64,000 bases of DNA from Deltaproteobacteria bacterium (lineage in GTDB: Bacteria; Myxococcota_A; UBA9042; PHBI01), in the NCBI GenBank assembly GCA_020632715.1, contig JACKFA010000008.1:62001-126000 (forward strand), given 5' to 3'. The translations under genes were made by a program, and so were the position numbers. Positions 55,416 through 63,406 of this stretch are shown here, piece after piece; position 1 is the stretch's first letter; each line of letters opens with the position of its first letter. The notes under the pieces were generated by a model. The model saw nothing but the letters and a program-made list of their open reading frames with translations, did not search any database and was not told the origin of the DNA.

Positions 55416-56144
55416 TCAGTCGGTGGGGAGCAGCTCGGTGAATCGTCGGATGCGCGCGACCCCTTCGGCGAGCGCCGGGGCGCCCGGCGCGTGGCTCGTG
55501 TCGAGCCAGACGGTCACGGAGTCGGGGAAGCTCTGCTTCAGGAGGTTGCAGAGCCCCGGCTCGTTGTCGAAGGCCGCGACGACCTCGCCGCTCGGGCGGA
55601 GGTGCGTCACGACGGCGCGCTTGTAGTCCTCGTCGGGGGTCTCGAAGTCGTGCTTCAGGATGGTGCGGGTGTTCATCGGGCCGACCGGGAAGCCGTCGCG
55701 CTGGAGCGCGGCGATCGTGCCCTGCAGCATGTTCGGGGCGTCACGGCCGGTGAGGTAGGTCGGGACGGCGCCGGCTCTGTGAATGAGGTTCACGAACTCG
55801 GCGGCGCCCGCGAGCGGGAGGTCGTAGAGGACGTACTCGTTCGTGAAGAAGCGGGCGAACCAGAACGCCTCGATCTCTCGGTGGATCGCGGGGTCGTCGA
55901 CGCCGGCGGCGGCGAGGGTGTCGGCGATCTTGTAGCGCATCGCGCTCGGCGCGAGCGTGGTCACGACCTCGTAGAGATCGGGGTAGCGCGCGCCGTGCGC
56001 CGCCGCGAACTCCTGGATGATGCGGAGCGTCCGCGGCGCGTTGTCGTAGAGCGTGCCGTCGAGATCGAGCACCACGAGCGGGCTCACGCCGCGCGCGACG
56101 GCGTCGGCTACGTGGTCGAGCACGGCGCTCGTCAGATGCGGCAT
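55416..56144 (-). CDS. HAD-superfamily hydrolase
   Basis: A 242-residue HAD-type phosphatase/phosphoesterase. Motif I is LVVLDLDGTLYDN (nucleophile Asp and acid Asp), motif II TYLTGRD (Thr), motif III YKRAVV (Lys) and motif IV FDNEPGL (acidic pair). The ATG at 56142-56144 (MPHLTSAVLDHV) is chosen; the frame is open 51 bases upstream but Arg-rich. Substrate not evident. The neighbouring OPA-type transporter hints at a phosphorylated small molecule (inference). Confidence 0.88.
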   Translation of the reverse strand: MPHLTSAVLDHVADAVARGVSPLVVLDLDGTLYDNAPRTLRIIQEFAAAHGARYPDLYEVVTTLAPSAMRYKIADTLAAAGVDDPAIHREIEAFWFARFFTNEYVLYDLPLAGAAEFVNLIHRAGAVPTYLTGRDAPNMLQGTIAALQRDGFPVGPMNTRTILKHDFETPDEDYKRAVVTHLRPSGEVVAAFDNEPGLCNLLKQSFPDSVTVWLDTSHAPGAPALAEGVARIRRFTELLPTD

Positions 56145-56230
56145 CGCCAAGGGACCTTCTCCTCGCCTGCGTGGTCGCGACGACGACGGTCGCACGCGGC
56201 GGGAGCGGATTCAACCCGGCTTCGGCACCA

Positions 56231-56842
56231 TCACGGGGTCACGGCGCTCTTCCGACGCTCGATGCTCTCGCTGTAGGAGGCGTTCTGCACGAGGTCCGCG
56301 AGGCGCTGGATGTACGTATCGGCGAGATCCGGGCGGCTCCGTTTGCGCGCGTCCTCGATCCAGTCGTAGACGCGGAGCACGGCGAGCTCGGCGTTGACGA
56401 AGTGCTCGACGGCCCGCACGACGACGCAGACGGACGACGCCGAGATCGACGGCGACGTCGTCTCGAAGAGGAACTCGCGGCCGGCCGCGTTCTCGATGGT
56501 GAGGCGCACGTGGCCGGGGGCGTCGGTGTGGGCGCCCTGGCTCTTCTTCGCGGCGCGGAAGTCACCGCCGACGACGAAGTCGATGAAGTGGATGTGCCCG
56601 ATGGACGGGTAGTGCGAGACGAGGGCCTGCTTGAGCCCCGAGAAGAGCGCGTCGATGAAGCCGACGCCCTTGCCCTCGACGGCCGAGAGCGGCCCGTGGC
56701 CGACCTGGTGGAGCTGGCACACGATCCAGGCGGTCTTCTCCTCGATGTCCTCGGTGAGGGTGTACTTGCCGATGGAGAGCTCGACGTAGTCCTCGCCGAG
56801 CACGTCCCGAGTCAGCTTCGTCAGCTCGTCCTGCGTCCTCAT
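56231..56842 (-). CDS. Stand-alone LeuA-type regulatory (LeuA_dimer) domain protein
   Basis: A 203-residue protein resembling only the C-terminal allosteric domain of 2-isopropylmalate/citramalate synthase. Motifs are VEGKGVGFIDALFSGLKQAL (like EGNGPVDALxxAL), IHFIDFVVGGDF, GAHTDAPGHVRLTIEN (like GxDAxxxVxI) and SISASSVCVVVRAVEHFVN (like SxDIIEASxxAxxxAxN). The TIM-barrel synthase domain is absent. The ATG at 56840-56842 follows GGAGGA. This domain binds Leu or Ile as feedback inhibitor in full enzymes, so the protein could be a free amino-acid sensor or a co-subunit (inference). Identification is by motif memory, not by search. Confidence 0.7.
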   Translation of the reverse strand: MRTQDELTKLTRDVLGEDYVELSIGKYTLTEDIEEKTAWIVCQLHQVGHGPLSAVEGKGVGFIDALFSGLKQALVSHYPSIGHIHFIDFVVGGDFRAAKKSQGAHTDAPGHVRLTIENAAGREFLFETTSPSISASSVCVVVRAVEHFVNAELAVLRVYDWIEDARKRSRPDLADTYIQRLADLVQNASYSESIERRKSAVTP

Positions 56843-57039
56843 CGCTCGTCCTCCCGCGCGGTGTCTCGCACTGCACGACCGTGTGTCCGGTGCATGGGGC
56901 GCCGCTCTGGCGGCGCTCGCGTGCCGCTCCATTGTGCGCCCATGCATGACTGAACACACGTTTTAGTCGGTGACTTCCGTTAGCGGAGGGCGCTCCGGGC
57001 GGGCTCGGCGGCCGCGATCTCCGGCCTCGCGGGCGCGTG

Positions 57040-57753
57040 TCACGAGGGCGCGGGGTGAAACCGGCCGGGGGCGACGCGCTCGAGCACGCGCGCGAGATCC
57101 GCGGGCACCGGCGCCTCCACGCTCACGGGGGCGGCGCCGACGGGGTGCGGGAAGGCGACGCGCCACGCGTGGAGCGCCGGCCGCGCGATGAGCGGCGAGC
57201 GGGCGCCATAGCGCGGGTCGCCGAGGAGCGGGAAGCCGGCGGCGGCGAGCTGGGCGCGGATCTGGTGCTTGCGGCCGGTGTCGAGGTCGACCTCGAGCAC
57301 GGCGAGTCCGTGGCGGGCGTCGTCGGCGAGGCGGGTGAAGCGGAGACGCGCGGGCTTCCCCTGCGGGCTCGGCGCGACGCGCTCGGGACCGTCGGCGAGG
57401 CGGTGTTCGAGGACGCCCTCCGCGGGCGGCGCGCCGACGACGACGGCGAGGTAGGTCTTCTCGACCCGGCGGGTGCGGAAGGCGTCGGAGAGGCGGCTCG
57501 CGGCCTTCGAGGTGCGCGCGAGCACGACCACGCCGGACACGTTGCGGTCGAGGCGGTGGACGAGGCCGACGAAGGCGTTGCCCGGCTTGTCGTGGGTCGC
57601 GACGAGCCAGGCGCGGGCTCGGTCGACGAGGTTGTCGTCGCCCGCGGTCGCGGCCTGGGTGAGGAGGCCCGCCGGCTTGTCGACGACGAGCAGGTGGTTG
57701 TCGGTGAGGAGGACGACGAGCCCGTCGGGAGGGCGCGGAGGGGCGCTCGACAT
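57040..57753 (-). CDS. RluA-family RNA pseudouridine synthase
   Basis: Isomerises uridine to pseudouridine in rRNA or tRNA. The 237-residue protein lacks the S4 domain and has VVDKPAGLLT, VHRLDRNVSGVV (catalytic Asp in HRLDRxxSG), KTYLAVV, TGRKHQIRAQLAA and GDPRYGARS, all typical of RluA-type enzymes. The ATG at 57751-57753 is followed by a short Pro-rich lead. Target site cannot be told from sequence. Confidence 0.92.
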   Translation of the reverse strand: MSSAPPRPPDGLVVLLTDNHLLVVDKPAGLLTQAATAGDDNLVDRARAWLVATHDKPGNAFVGLVHRLDRNVSGVVVLARTSKAASRLSDAFRTRRVEKTYLAVVVGAPPAEGVLEHRLADGPERVAPSPQGKPARLRFTRLADDARHGLAVLEVDLDTGRKHQIRAQLAAAGFPLLGDPRYGARSPLIARPALHAWRVAFPHPVGAAPVSVEAPVPADLARVLERVAPGRFHPAPS

Positions 57754-57824
57754 GCGCGCGAGCGTACACGCCGGCGCGTGGTCTGGCGACGTACACGATC
57801 GCATACAGGGGGCGACAACTTTCT

Positions 57825-57853
57825 TTGACAGTCCGGATCCGAAGGATCATGCT
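57825..57853 (+). promoter_or_regulatory. Candidate sigma-70 promoter upstream of the regulator gene
   Basis: TTGACA at 57825-57830 is perfect; a weak -10 (CATGCT, 57848-57853) sits 17 bases downstream. About 115 bases of leader would separate it from the start of the regulator gene. The -10 is poor, so this is tentative. Confidence 0.35.
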
Positions 57854-57968
57854 CCGGGCGTCCCCGCCGGAGCGTCCCCGCCGAGCCGTCTCGTGAGGCC
57901 GCGCCGAGCCATCTCCCCGCCTCAGCAGGCGGCGCCATGCCGGGCGCCGCGAGGAGCGAGACGAGCCG

Positions 57969-60287
57969 ATGACGCGCCGAATGACGAGCCCGCCGAGCGG
58001 GCCGCGAGACCGGGTCGAGCTGGCCATCGCCGAGGCGATCGCCGCGAACGAGGCTGGGCGCTACCGCGAGGCGGTCGACAAGCTGTCGGCCGCGAGCGCG
58101 AGCGTGGGCGCGGGCCCCCTGCGGCGCGAGCTGCGGGTCGCGCTCGCCCGCGAGCTCGGGGTCGCGCACCTCGGCATCGAGCACCTCCGGGAGGCACGGC
58201 ACGCGCTCCTGCTCGCGCTCGAGCAGGCCGACGGGGATCCGGCGCTCGCAGAGCTCGTCCGGGCCTCGCTCGCCGACTGCGAGCTCATGACGGGCGACGG
58301 CCGCGCCGCGCGCCGCTGGCTGACGGACCGCGGGCGGGACCGCCGCGCGACGCTCCTGTCGCAGGCGCGCCTCGAGCTCTTCGAGGGGGAGCTCGACGTC
58401 ACCGAGCAGCTCCTGCAGGCGTGCGACCAGGCGCCCGGGGGGACGAGCCACTTCGCGCCGCCGTCGACGGCGCTCCGGAGCCTCGCGGCGATCTGGGCGG
58501 GCCGCCCGGACCAGGCGCGGATGCTCTACGACGGCGTCGCGAGCCACGGGAACCCGCACTGGGAGCTCGTGCGGCTCGCGATGCTCCGGGCCGTGTGGGT
58601 CCAGAAGCGCGACGCGCGCTACCTCCAGCTCGCGCTCGGGGTGGCGGAGCAGCTCCGCTTCGGGGAGCGGCAGGGGCCGCGGCACCCGGGGTTGGCGGCG
58701 GCGGCGGCGGCTCACCACGCGCTCATCCTCGCGCTCACGGGCGAGCTCGAGCTCGCGCTCGACGCGGCGGACACCGCCTACGCCCACATCGGCGACCTGA
58801 CGCTGCCCGAGTGGCCGCGGCAGGCCGTCCTCCACGACCTCGCGGTCGTCTACCGGGACGCGGGGCGCGACGAGCGCTGGAAGACGGTCGTCTCGGCGTT
58901 CAACGAGCTCGCGGAGGGGCCGTGGCTCGAGCGGATGCGGCGCGTCACGGGCGCGCGGGCGGCGCACGCGGTGGACCCGACGGCCCTCGGTGGCGGGCGC
59001 GGGCCGCTGTCCGCGACGGACGGCGCGCTCGTCGAGGCGGCGCTCCGGCTCGTCGAGGATCGTCGCGATCCCGCGACGACGCTGCTCGGGACGCTCTGCG
59101 AGGGGCTCGGCGCGCACGGCGGGATCTGGCGCGCGGACGACGGGCGGCCCGTGGCGCGCGTCGGGACCGCGCTCTCGGCGACGCCGGCGAGCGCCGAGGT
59201 GGGCGTCCGGCTCGCGCTCGAGGGGGGAGGCCACATCGAGCTCGTCGGGGTCGAGGCGGCGTCGGTGGCGCGGCTCGACATGCGCGCGCTCTCGCGCCTC
59301 GCCGACGGCGCGCGGCGCCTCGCGCGGGAGCGGGAGGGGCAGCGGGCGCTGCAGGAGGCGCTCGAGCTCGCGGAGGCCGGGCGGCTCCGCGCGGAGGAGA
59401 GCCTCGAGCGCTCGCGGCGGCCCGGGTCGGCGACCGCGCTCGGGGGGCGCTTCAGCGGGGTCGTCGGGCGCTCGGACCGGCTGCGCGACGTGCTCGACCG
59501 GCTCGCGGCGCTCGCAGGGACCGCGCTCCCGGTGCTCCTCGAGGGGGCGCCAGGCTGCGGGCGGCGACACCTCGCGCGGGCGTTCGCGGGGCTCGACGAG
59601 GGCGGCGACGGCGCCGCGACGCCGCTCGTGGACGCGGAGCTGCTCCCGGAGGACGGCCAGGTCGCGGTGCTCGAGCGGCTCGCGGGCCGCGCGCGTGGCG
59701 CCGCCTACATCGTGGCGAACGCGGAGCACCTCGGCGCGGAGGCCTGCGCGTGGCTCCTCGATCAGGCGGCGAGCGGCGCGTCGCGGCCGATCGCGACGCT
59801 GGATCGGGCGGCCGAGGGCGACGCGGCGGACGCGCTGCGGCGGGCGCTCGCCGCGAGCCGGGTCCTCGTGCCCGGGCTCGACGAGCGGCTCGAGGATCTG
59901 CCGCTCCTGCTCGACGCGTTCGCGCGGGAGGTCGGGCGGCGGCCCGAGGAGATCGCGACGGCGACGCGGGCGATGCTGGCGCGGCGTCTGTTCCCCGGGC
60001 ACGTCGGGGAGCTGCGGTCCGCGGTGCACCAGGCGGCGGTGCGGGCGGAGCGCGGTACGCTCGGGCCCGAGCACTTCGAGGTGGCGGCGCCCGAGGAGCT
60101 CGCGACGAGCCTCACGGAGTCGCTCGGCCTCGGCTATCACGACGCGGTGAAGTCGTTCCGGCGTGATCTGCTGCGCCACGCGCTCGAGCAGACCGACAAC
60201 AACCGCACGCGCGCAGCGGAGCTCCTCGGGCTCCAGCGCACGTACTTCATGCGGCTCATCCGCGACATCGACGCGCCCGAGGCCTGA
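57969..60287 (+). CDS. Degenerate NtrC-type regulator: TPR-like, GAF-like, AAA+-like, Fis HTH
   Basis: A 772-residue protein with the layout of a sigma-54 activator but broken ATPase motifs. Residues ~1-330 are TPR-like helices, ~335-455 GAF-like, ~485-705 AAA+-like and ~730-770 a Fis-type helix-turn-helix (LLRHALEQTDNNRTRAAELL). Walker A reads GAPGCGRRHLARA instead of GxxGTGKE, and the Walker B place reads YIVANAEHL without the Asp-Asp/Glu. The GAFTGA loop that contacts sigma-54 is missing. It is therefore probably a DNA-binding repressor or enhancer-binding scaffold that does not hydrolyse ATP (inference). GAGGAG lies about thirteen bases before the ATG. Confidence 0.8.
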   Translation: MTRRMTSPPSGPRDRVELAIAEAIAANEAGRYREAVDKLSAASASVGAGPLRRELRVALARELGVAHLGIEHLREARHALLLALEQADGDPALAELVRASLADCELMTGDGRAARRWLTDRGRDRRATLLSQARLELFEGELDVTEQLLQACDQAPGGTSHFAPPSTALRSLAAIWAGRPDQARMLYDGVASHGNPHWELVRLAMLRAVWVQKRDARYLQLALGVAEQLRFGERQGPRHPGLAAAAAAHHALILALTGELELALDAADTAYAHIGDLTLPEWPRQAVLHDLAVVYRDAGRDERWKTVVSAFNELAEGPWLERMRRVTGARAAHAVDPTALGGGRGPLSATDGALVEAALRLVEDRRDPATTLLGTLCEGLGAHGGIWRADDGRPVARVGTALSATPASAEVGVRLALEGGGHIELVGVEAASVARLDMRALSRLADGARRLAREREGQRALQEALELAEAGRLRAEESLERSRRPGSATALGGRFSGVVGRSDRLRDVLDRLAALAGTALPVLLEGAPGCGRRHLARAFAGLDEGGDGAATPLVDAELLPEDGQVAVLERLAGRARGAAYIVANAEHLGAEACAWLLDQAASGASRPIATLDRAAEGDAADALRRALAASRVLVPGLDERLEDLPLLLDAFAREVGRRPEEIATATRAMLARRLFPGHVGELRSAVHQAAVRAERGTLGPEHFEVAAPEELATSLTESLGLGYHDAVKSFRRDLLRHALEQTDNNRTRAAELLGLQRTYFMRLIRDIDAPEA

Positions 60288-60359
60288 TGGCGGCCGCCAC
60301 GTGGCCGGTCCGCCGGGACTGTCGGCGTGGGCGGAACGCGAGCGGGCGACGAAAATTCC

Positions 60360-60388
60360 TTGATGTCGACCGCGAGCGGTGCTACCTA
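60360..60388 (+). promoter_or_regulatory. Candidate promoter of tRNA-Ala
   Basis: TTGATG (-35, 60360-60365), 17-base spacer, TACCTA (-10, 60383-60388), placing a start about 24 bases before the tRNA. Confidence 0.5.
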
Positions 60389-60418
60389 GCGCGTCGCCCA
60401 CGGCGACGTGGGCCTTCT

Positions 60419-60494
60419 GGGGTCATAGCTCAGTTGGTAGAGCGCTAGAATCGCACTCTAGAGGTCCGGGGTTCGACTCCCCGTGGCTCCACCA
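60419..60494 (+). tRNA. tRNA-Ala(CGC)
   Basis: A 76-base cloverleaf with encoded CCA (60492-60494). The acceptor stem GGGGTCA pairs with TGGCTCC and includes the G3-U70 pair that identifies tRNA-Ala. D arm GCTCAGTTGGTAGAGC, anticodon stem CTAGA/TCTAG with loop ATCGCAC (anticodon CGC), and T arm CGGGGTTCGACTCCCCG are all regular. CGC reads GCG, a frequent Ala codon in this GC-rich genome. Confidence 0.95.
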
Positions 60495-60507
60495 GAAGAA
60501 GAAGAGA

Positions 60508-60537
60508 GGGTTCCGAGGTCACTCGGGACCCTTTTTT
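60508..60537 (+). terminator. Rho-independent terminator of tRNA-Ala
   Basis: GGGTTCCGAG (60508-60517) pairs with CTCGGGACCC (60522-60531) with one T-G pair, loop GTCA, then six T (60532-60537). It lies 13 bases after the tRNA CCA. Confidence 0.88.
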
Positions 60538-60691
60538 CGTTTGGCCGCACGGCCGGGGCGCCACCGCCCCGGCCAGTGGTCCGCGCCATGGCGCCGGCAG
60601 CGCGTGGGAGCCCGCGCGGAAGGCGCCGTCCCGGCGAGCGGGAGGGAGGGTCGAGGCGCCCAGGGCCGAAGCGCGCGCGAGGCCACGGAGC

Positions 60692-60805
60692 CTGTCGCAC
60701 ACCTCGTGGGCCGTCGCGCGCCTCGTGGACCGTCGCGCGCCTCGTGGGCCGTCGCGCGCCTCGTGGGCCGTCGCGCGCCTCGTGGGCCGTGGCGCGCCTC
60801 GCGCC
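60692..60805 (+). repeat. 19-bp tandem repeat, about six copies
   Basis: Unit CCGTCGCGCGCCTCGTGGG, three exact copies (60730-60786) flanked by one copy with one change (60711-60729) and diverged end copies at 60692-60710 and 60787-60805. It lies just downstream of the last exbD stop, on the side where that operon's transcript ends. No spacers, so it is not a CRISPR. Confidence 0.9.
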
Positions 60806-60816
60806 CGCGCCGGGCG

Positions 60817-61272
60817 TCAGGGCGTCTTCTTGCCCGGCTTCTCGAGATCGTCCGTGGACATGCCGATCTCGAGCACGCCCGCCGCCTTCGCGAGGTCGAT
60901 GGCCTCGACCATGCGCCCGTAGTTGGCGTCGTCGTCGGCGTCGAGGAAGATCACCTTCGACGTGTCCACGCGCAGGTCCATCTGCTTCTTGAGCTCGGCG
61001 ACGTACGCGTCGCGCGAGAGCTCCTTGTCGTTCAGGAAGAGCTTGCCGTCCTTCGCGAGGCGCACGAGGAGCTGCGCGTCCGGCACCTCCTGCGGATCCT
61101 CCACCTGCTCCGTCTTCGGCACGGCGACCGTCACGTCCTTGTCGAGGAGCGGGGTCACGACCATGAAGATGATGAGGAGCACGAGCACCACGTCCACGAG
61201 CGGCGTCACGTTGATGCTCGCCGTCGGCCGCGACGGCGGCTCCACGAACGGATTGTGGTTCTTCTTCCTCAT
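60817..61272 (-). CDS. exbD: ExbD/TolR-family protein (second of tandem pair)
   Basis: A 151-residue ExbD-like subunit with one transmembrane helix carrying the essential Asp ([20 protein letters not shown]). The periplasmic domain has LLVRLAKDGKLFLNDKELSR and VIFLDADDDANYGRMVEAID. It is the last gene of tonB-exbB-exbD-exbD and follows the other exbD by 19 bp. Two ExbD paralogues with near-identical membrane segments but different periplasmic parts may form a mixed complex (inference). Confidence 0.92.
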   Translation of the reverse strand: MRKKNHNPFVEPPSRPTASINVTPLVDVVLVLLIIFMVVTPLLDKDVTVAVPKTEQVEDPQEVPDAQLLVRLAKDGKLFLNDKELSRDAYVAELKKQMDLRVDTSKVIFLDADDDANYGRMVEAIDLAKAAGVLEIGMSTDDLEKPGKKTP

Positions 61273-61291
61273 CGCCCAGATGCTCCCTGGC

Positions 61292-61711
61292 TCACTTGTC
61301 CCCAGGCTGGTCGACGCCGAGCCCGACGCGCTTCGCGCCCGCTTGCTGCACCCGGTGCATCACGAGGCGGATGTCCTTCACCGGCAGCGCCCGATCGCCC
61401 TTCACGAGCACCGTCCGGCCCGGCGTCCTCGCGAGCGTGTCCTTCACGACCTTCTCGATGCCCACCTCCGTGAGCTCGGTCTGCCCCATCCAGATCTTGT
61501 GGTCCTTCGTGACCGAGATGATGAGCGGCTCCTCCTCCTTGACCTCCTCGTCGATGTTCTGCGCGGTCGGGAGGTCGACCTCCTTGCCCTTCTGGAGCAT
61601 CGGGGTCACGACCATGAAGATGATGAGCAGCACCAGCACGACGTCCACGAGGGGCGTCACGTTGATCTCTGCGCGCGGCCCGCCTTCGCCGCCGCCGACG
61701 CTCATTCCCAT
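61292..61711 (-). CDS. exbD: ExbD/TolR-family protein (first of tandem pair)
   Basis: A 139-residue ExbD-like subunit: Gly-rich lead, transmembrane helix [20 protein letters not shown] with the essential Asp, then a periplasmic domain with [20 protein letters not shown] and [20 protein letters not shown]. The ATG at 61709-61711 is used; a Met two codons later is an alternative. It sits 12 bp after exbB. Confidence 0.92.
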   Translation of the reverse strand: MGMSVGGGEGGPRAEINVTPLVDVVLVLLIIFMVVTPMLQKGKEVDLPTAQNIDEEVKEEEPLIISVTKDHKIWMGQTELTEVGIEKVVKDTLARTPGRTVLVKGDRALPVKDIRLVMHRVQQAGAKRVGLGVDQPGDK

Positions 61712-61723
61712 GCGCTACCCCGC

Positions 61724-62464
61724 TCAGGTCGGCTGCGGCACGGCCGGGACGCGGCCGACGACGGCCTCCTCCGCGGTCGCGTGCCGCGCGTCCGCGTGGC
61801 GCACCTTGAGGTCGGACGCGACGATGTCGAGCAGCTCGTTCGCCGTCTCGGCCATGTCGACCCCGCGCGCGTCCACCCACCCCTGCATGTAGTTGTAGAC
61901 GGCGAGCGCCGGGATCGCGACGAAGAGCCCGGTCGCCGTGGCGACGAGCGCCTCGGCGACGCCGGCCGACACCGTGCCGAGGCCGCCCGCCCCCGTCTCC
62001 GCCATGCTCGTGAACGAGTTCACGATGCCGACGACCGTGCCGAGGAGGCCGACGAAGGGCGCGAGCGACGACACGCTCGCGAGCGTCGTGAGGCCGCGCC
62101 GGAGCGTGTGTGACTCGCGCTGCGACTGGCGCTCGAGCGCGCGCGCCGTCGACTCGAAGCACAGGTCCTCGGCCTCGTGCTTCTTCGCGTGGTAGGCCCC
62201 GAGCCCGCCGCGGATGAGCCGCCCGAGGTAGCCTATCTTCTCGTTCCCCTTCGCGAGCGCGTAGGCGCCCTCGAGGTCGCCGCGCTCGAGGATCGGCGCG
62301 ACCTTCCCCGCGAAGGAGAGCGACTCCTGCTTCGTGCGCATGAAGGCGAAGGCGCGCTCGAACATGATGACGAGGGACAGGACGGACATCAGGATGAGCA
62401 GGATCAGGATGAGTCGGGCGAAGAAGCCCATCGACTCCCATAGCTGCGATAGACTGAATTCCAC
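61724..62464 (-). CDS. exbB: ExbB/TolQ/MotA-family proton-channel protein
   Basis: A 246-residue motor subunit with GTG start (MEFSLSQLWESMGFFARLIL). Helices lie at about residues 15-35, 125-150 (LASVSSLAPFVGLLGTVVGI) and 170-190 (AEALVATATGLFVAIPALAV), with the conserved Ala/Thr-rich third helix. It is the second gene of the tonB operon, 74 bp after tonB, and would drive outer-membrane active transport with the two ExbD proteins. Confidence 0.93.
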   Translation of the reverse strand: MEFSLSQLWESMGFFARLILILLILMSVLSLVIMFERAFAFMRTKQESLSFAGKVAPILERGDLEGAYALAKGNEKIGYLGRLIRGGLGAYHAKKHEAEDLCFESTARALERQSQRESHTLRRGLTTLASVSSLAPFVGLLGTVVGIVNSFTSMAETGAGGLGTVSAGVAEALVATATGLFVAIPALAVYNYMQGWVDARGVDMAETANELLDIVASDLKVRHADARHATAEEAVVGRVPAVPQPT

Positions 62465-62538
62465 TCTCAGCTCCCTGGCTGGTGGGACGAACGAAAGCGA
62501 AGCGCGCCGCGCGCGCAGACCTGGACCGCGCCCCCGGG

Positions 62539-63357
62539 CTACGGAGGCGGCGGGACGAGCTTGATGTTGAAGACGTAGTTGACCTTGACCGGGCGCCCCT
62601 GGAACTCGACCGGCGTGTACTTGTGGGTACGGAGCGCCGAGAGCACCGCGTCTTCCATGTACGGCAAGGACTTGATGACCTTGCAGTTCTCGAGCGTGCC
62701 GTCGACGTCGATGACGCAGCGCACGATCATCGTGCCCTCGACGCGCGCCTCGAGCGCCTGGGCCGTGTACTGCGGGTCGCGCCCCGACACGCGCGTCGGG
62801 CGCTTCATGCCCGAGCCGAACGGGATGGCCGCGGTCACCGGCCCCGTGCCGGTCCCGCCGACGGTGCCACCGATCTGGCCGCCGATCTTCCCGCCGACCT
62901 CGCCGCCGACCTCGCCGCCCGCGACGCCGCCCTCCTGGCCGCCCTCGACCGGGGCCGCGGCCGCCGCCGTGTCACCCGGGGGCTTGTCGGACTCCTTCGG
63001 CTCCTCGGCCTTCGGCTCCGCCTTGACGATGGTGTCGGGCTTGGGCTTCGGCTTGGGCTTCGGCTTCGGCTTCTCCTTCACCACCGTCGGCTCCGGCTGC
63101 TGCGGCGTCGGGGCCGGCGGGGGCGGGGGAGGAGGAGGCGGAGGCGGCGCGGGAGGCGCCTCGACGGCCGGAGGTGGCGCCGTCGCCTGGACGAACGTCA
63201 CCTCCGTGGGCTTGTCCTTCTTCTTGTCGTCCGGGTCCTCGCTCGCCGAGTACGCGACGAGGCCGGCTCCAACGACACCGTGGATGACGATGGAGGCGAT
63301 GGCCCCGCGGCCGAGCCAGCGGCCGCCGGAGCCTTTCTGGAGTACCGAATCGAACAA
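62539..63357 (-). CDS. tonB: TonB-family energy transducer
   Basis: A 272-residue TonB. A single N-terminal helix with the conserved His is followed by a Pro run (eleven Pro at ~residue 80), then a Lys-Pro repeat (KPKPKPKPKP), a Gly-rich stretch (GGEVGGEVGGKIGGQIGG) and a C-terminal TonB domain of about 85 residues. That domain has DPQYTAQALEARVEGTMIVR, then ALRTHKYTPVEFQGRPVKVN. It contains two Cys (IVRCVIDVDGTLENCKV). The TTG start (MFDSVLQKG) has AAGGAGG seven bases upstream, supporting it. Confidence 0.93.
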   Translation of the reverse strand: MFDSVLQKGSGGRWLGRGAIASIVIHGVVGAGLVAYSASEDPDDKKKDKPTEVTFVQATAPPPAVEAPPAPPPPPPPPPPPAPTPQQPEPTVVKEKPKPKPKPKPKPDTIVKAEPKAEEPKESDKPPGDTAAAAAPVEGGQEGGVAGGEVGGEVGGKIGGQIGGTVGGTGTGPVTAAIPFGSGMKRPTRVSGRDPQYTAQALEARVEGTMIVRCVIDVDGTLENCKVIKSLPYMEDAVLSALRTHKYTPVEFQGRPVKVNYVFNIKLVPPPP

Positions 63358-63376
63358 GCAGTTGCCTCCTTCAGGG

Positions 63377-63400
63377 GCGTCTCAGACAGACCCGAGACGC
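63377..63400. other. Inverted repeat upstream of tonB
   Basis: GCGTCTC and GAGACGC, seven-base perfect arms around a ten-base centre, lie between the stop of the upstream gene and the tonB Shine-Dalgarno. There is no T tract. It could be an operator or an attenuator-type hairpin; no regulator consensus was recognised. Confidence 0.5.
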
Positions 63401-63406
63401 AACACC

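Noticed and set aside
57123..60401. A 1092-codon minus-strand frame opposite the regulator gene
   Set aside because: Highly Arg/Pro-rich shadow of a clearly coding plus-strand gene.
60692..60805. CRISPR-like repeat
   Set aside because: Units are only 19 bp, directly adjoining with no unique spacers, and no cas genes are nearby.
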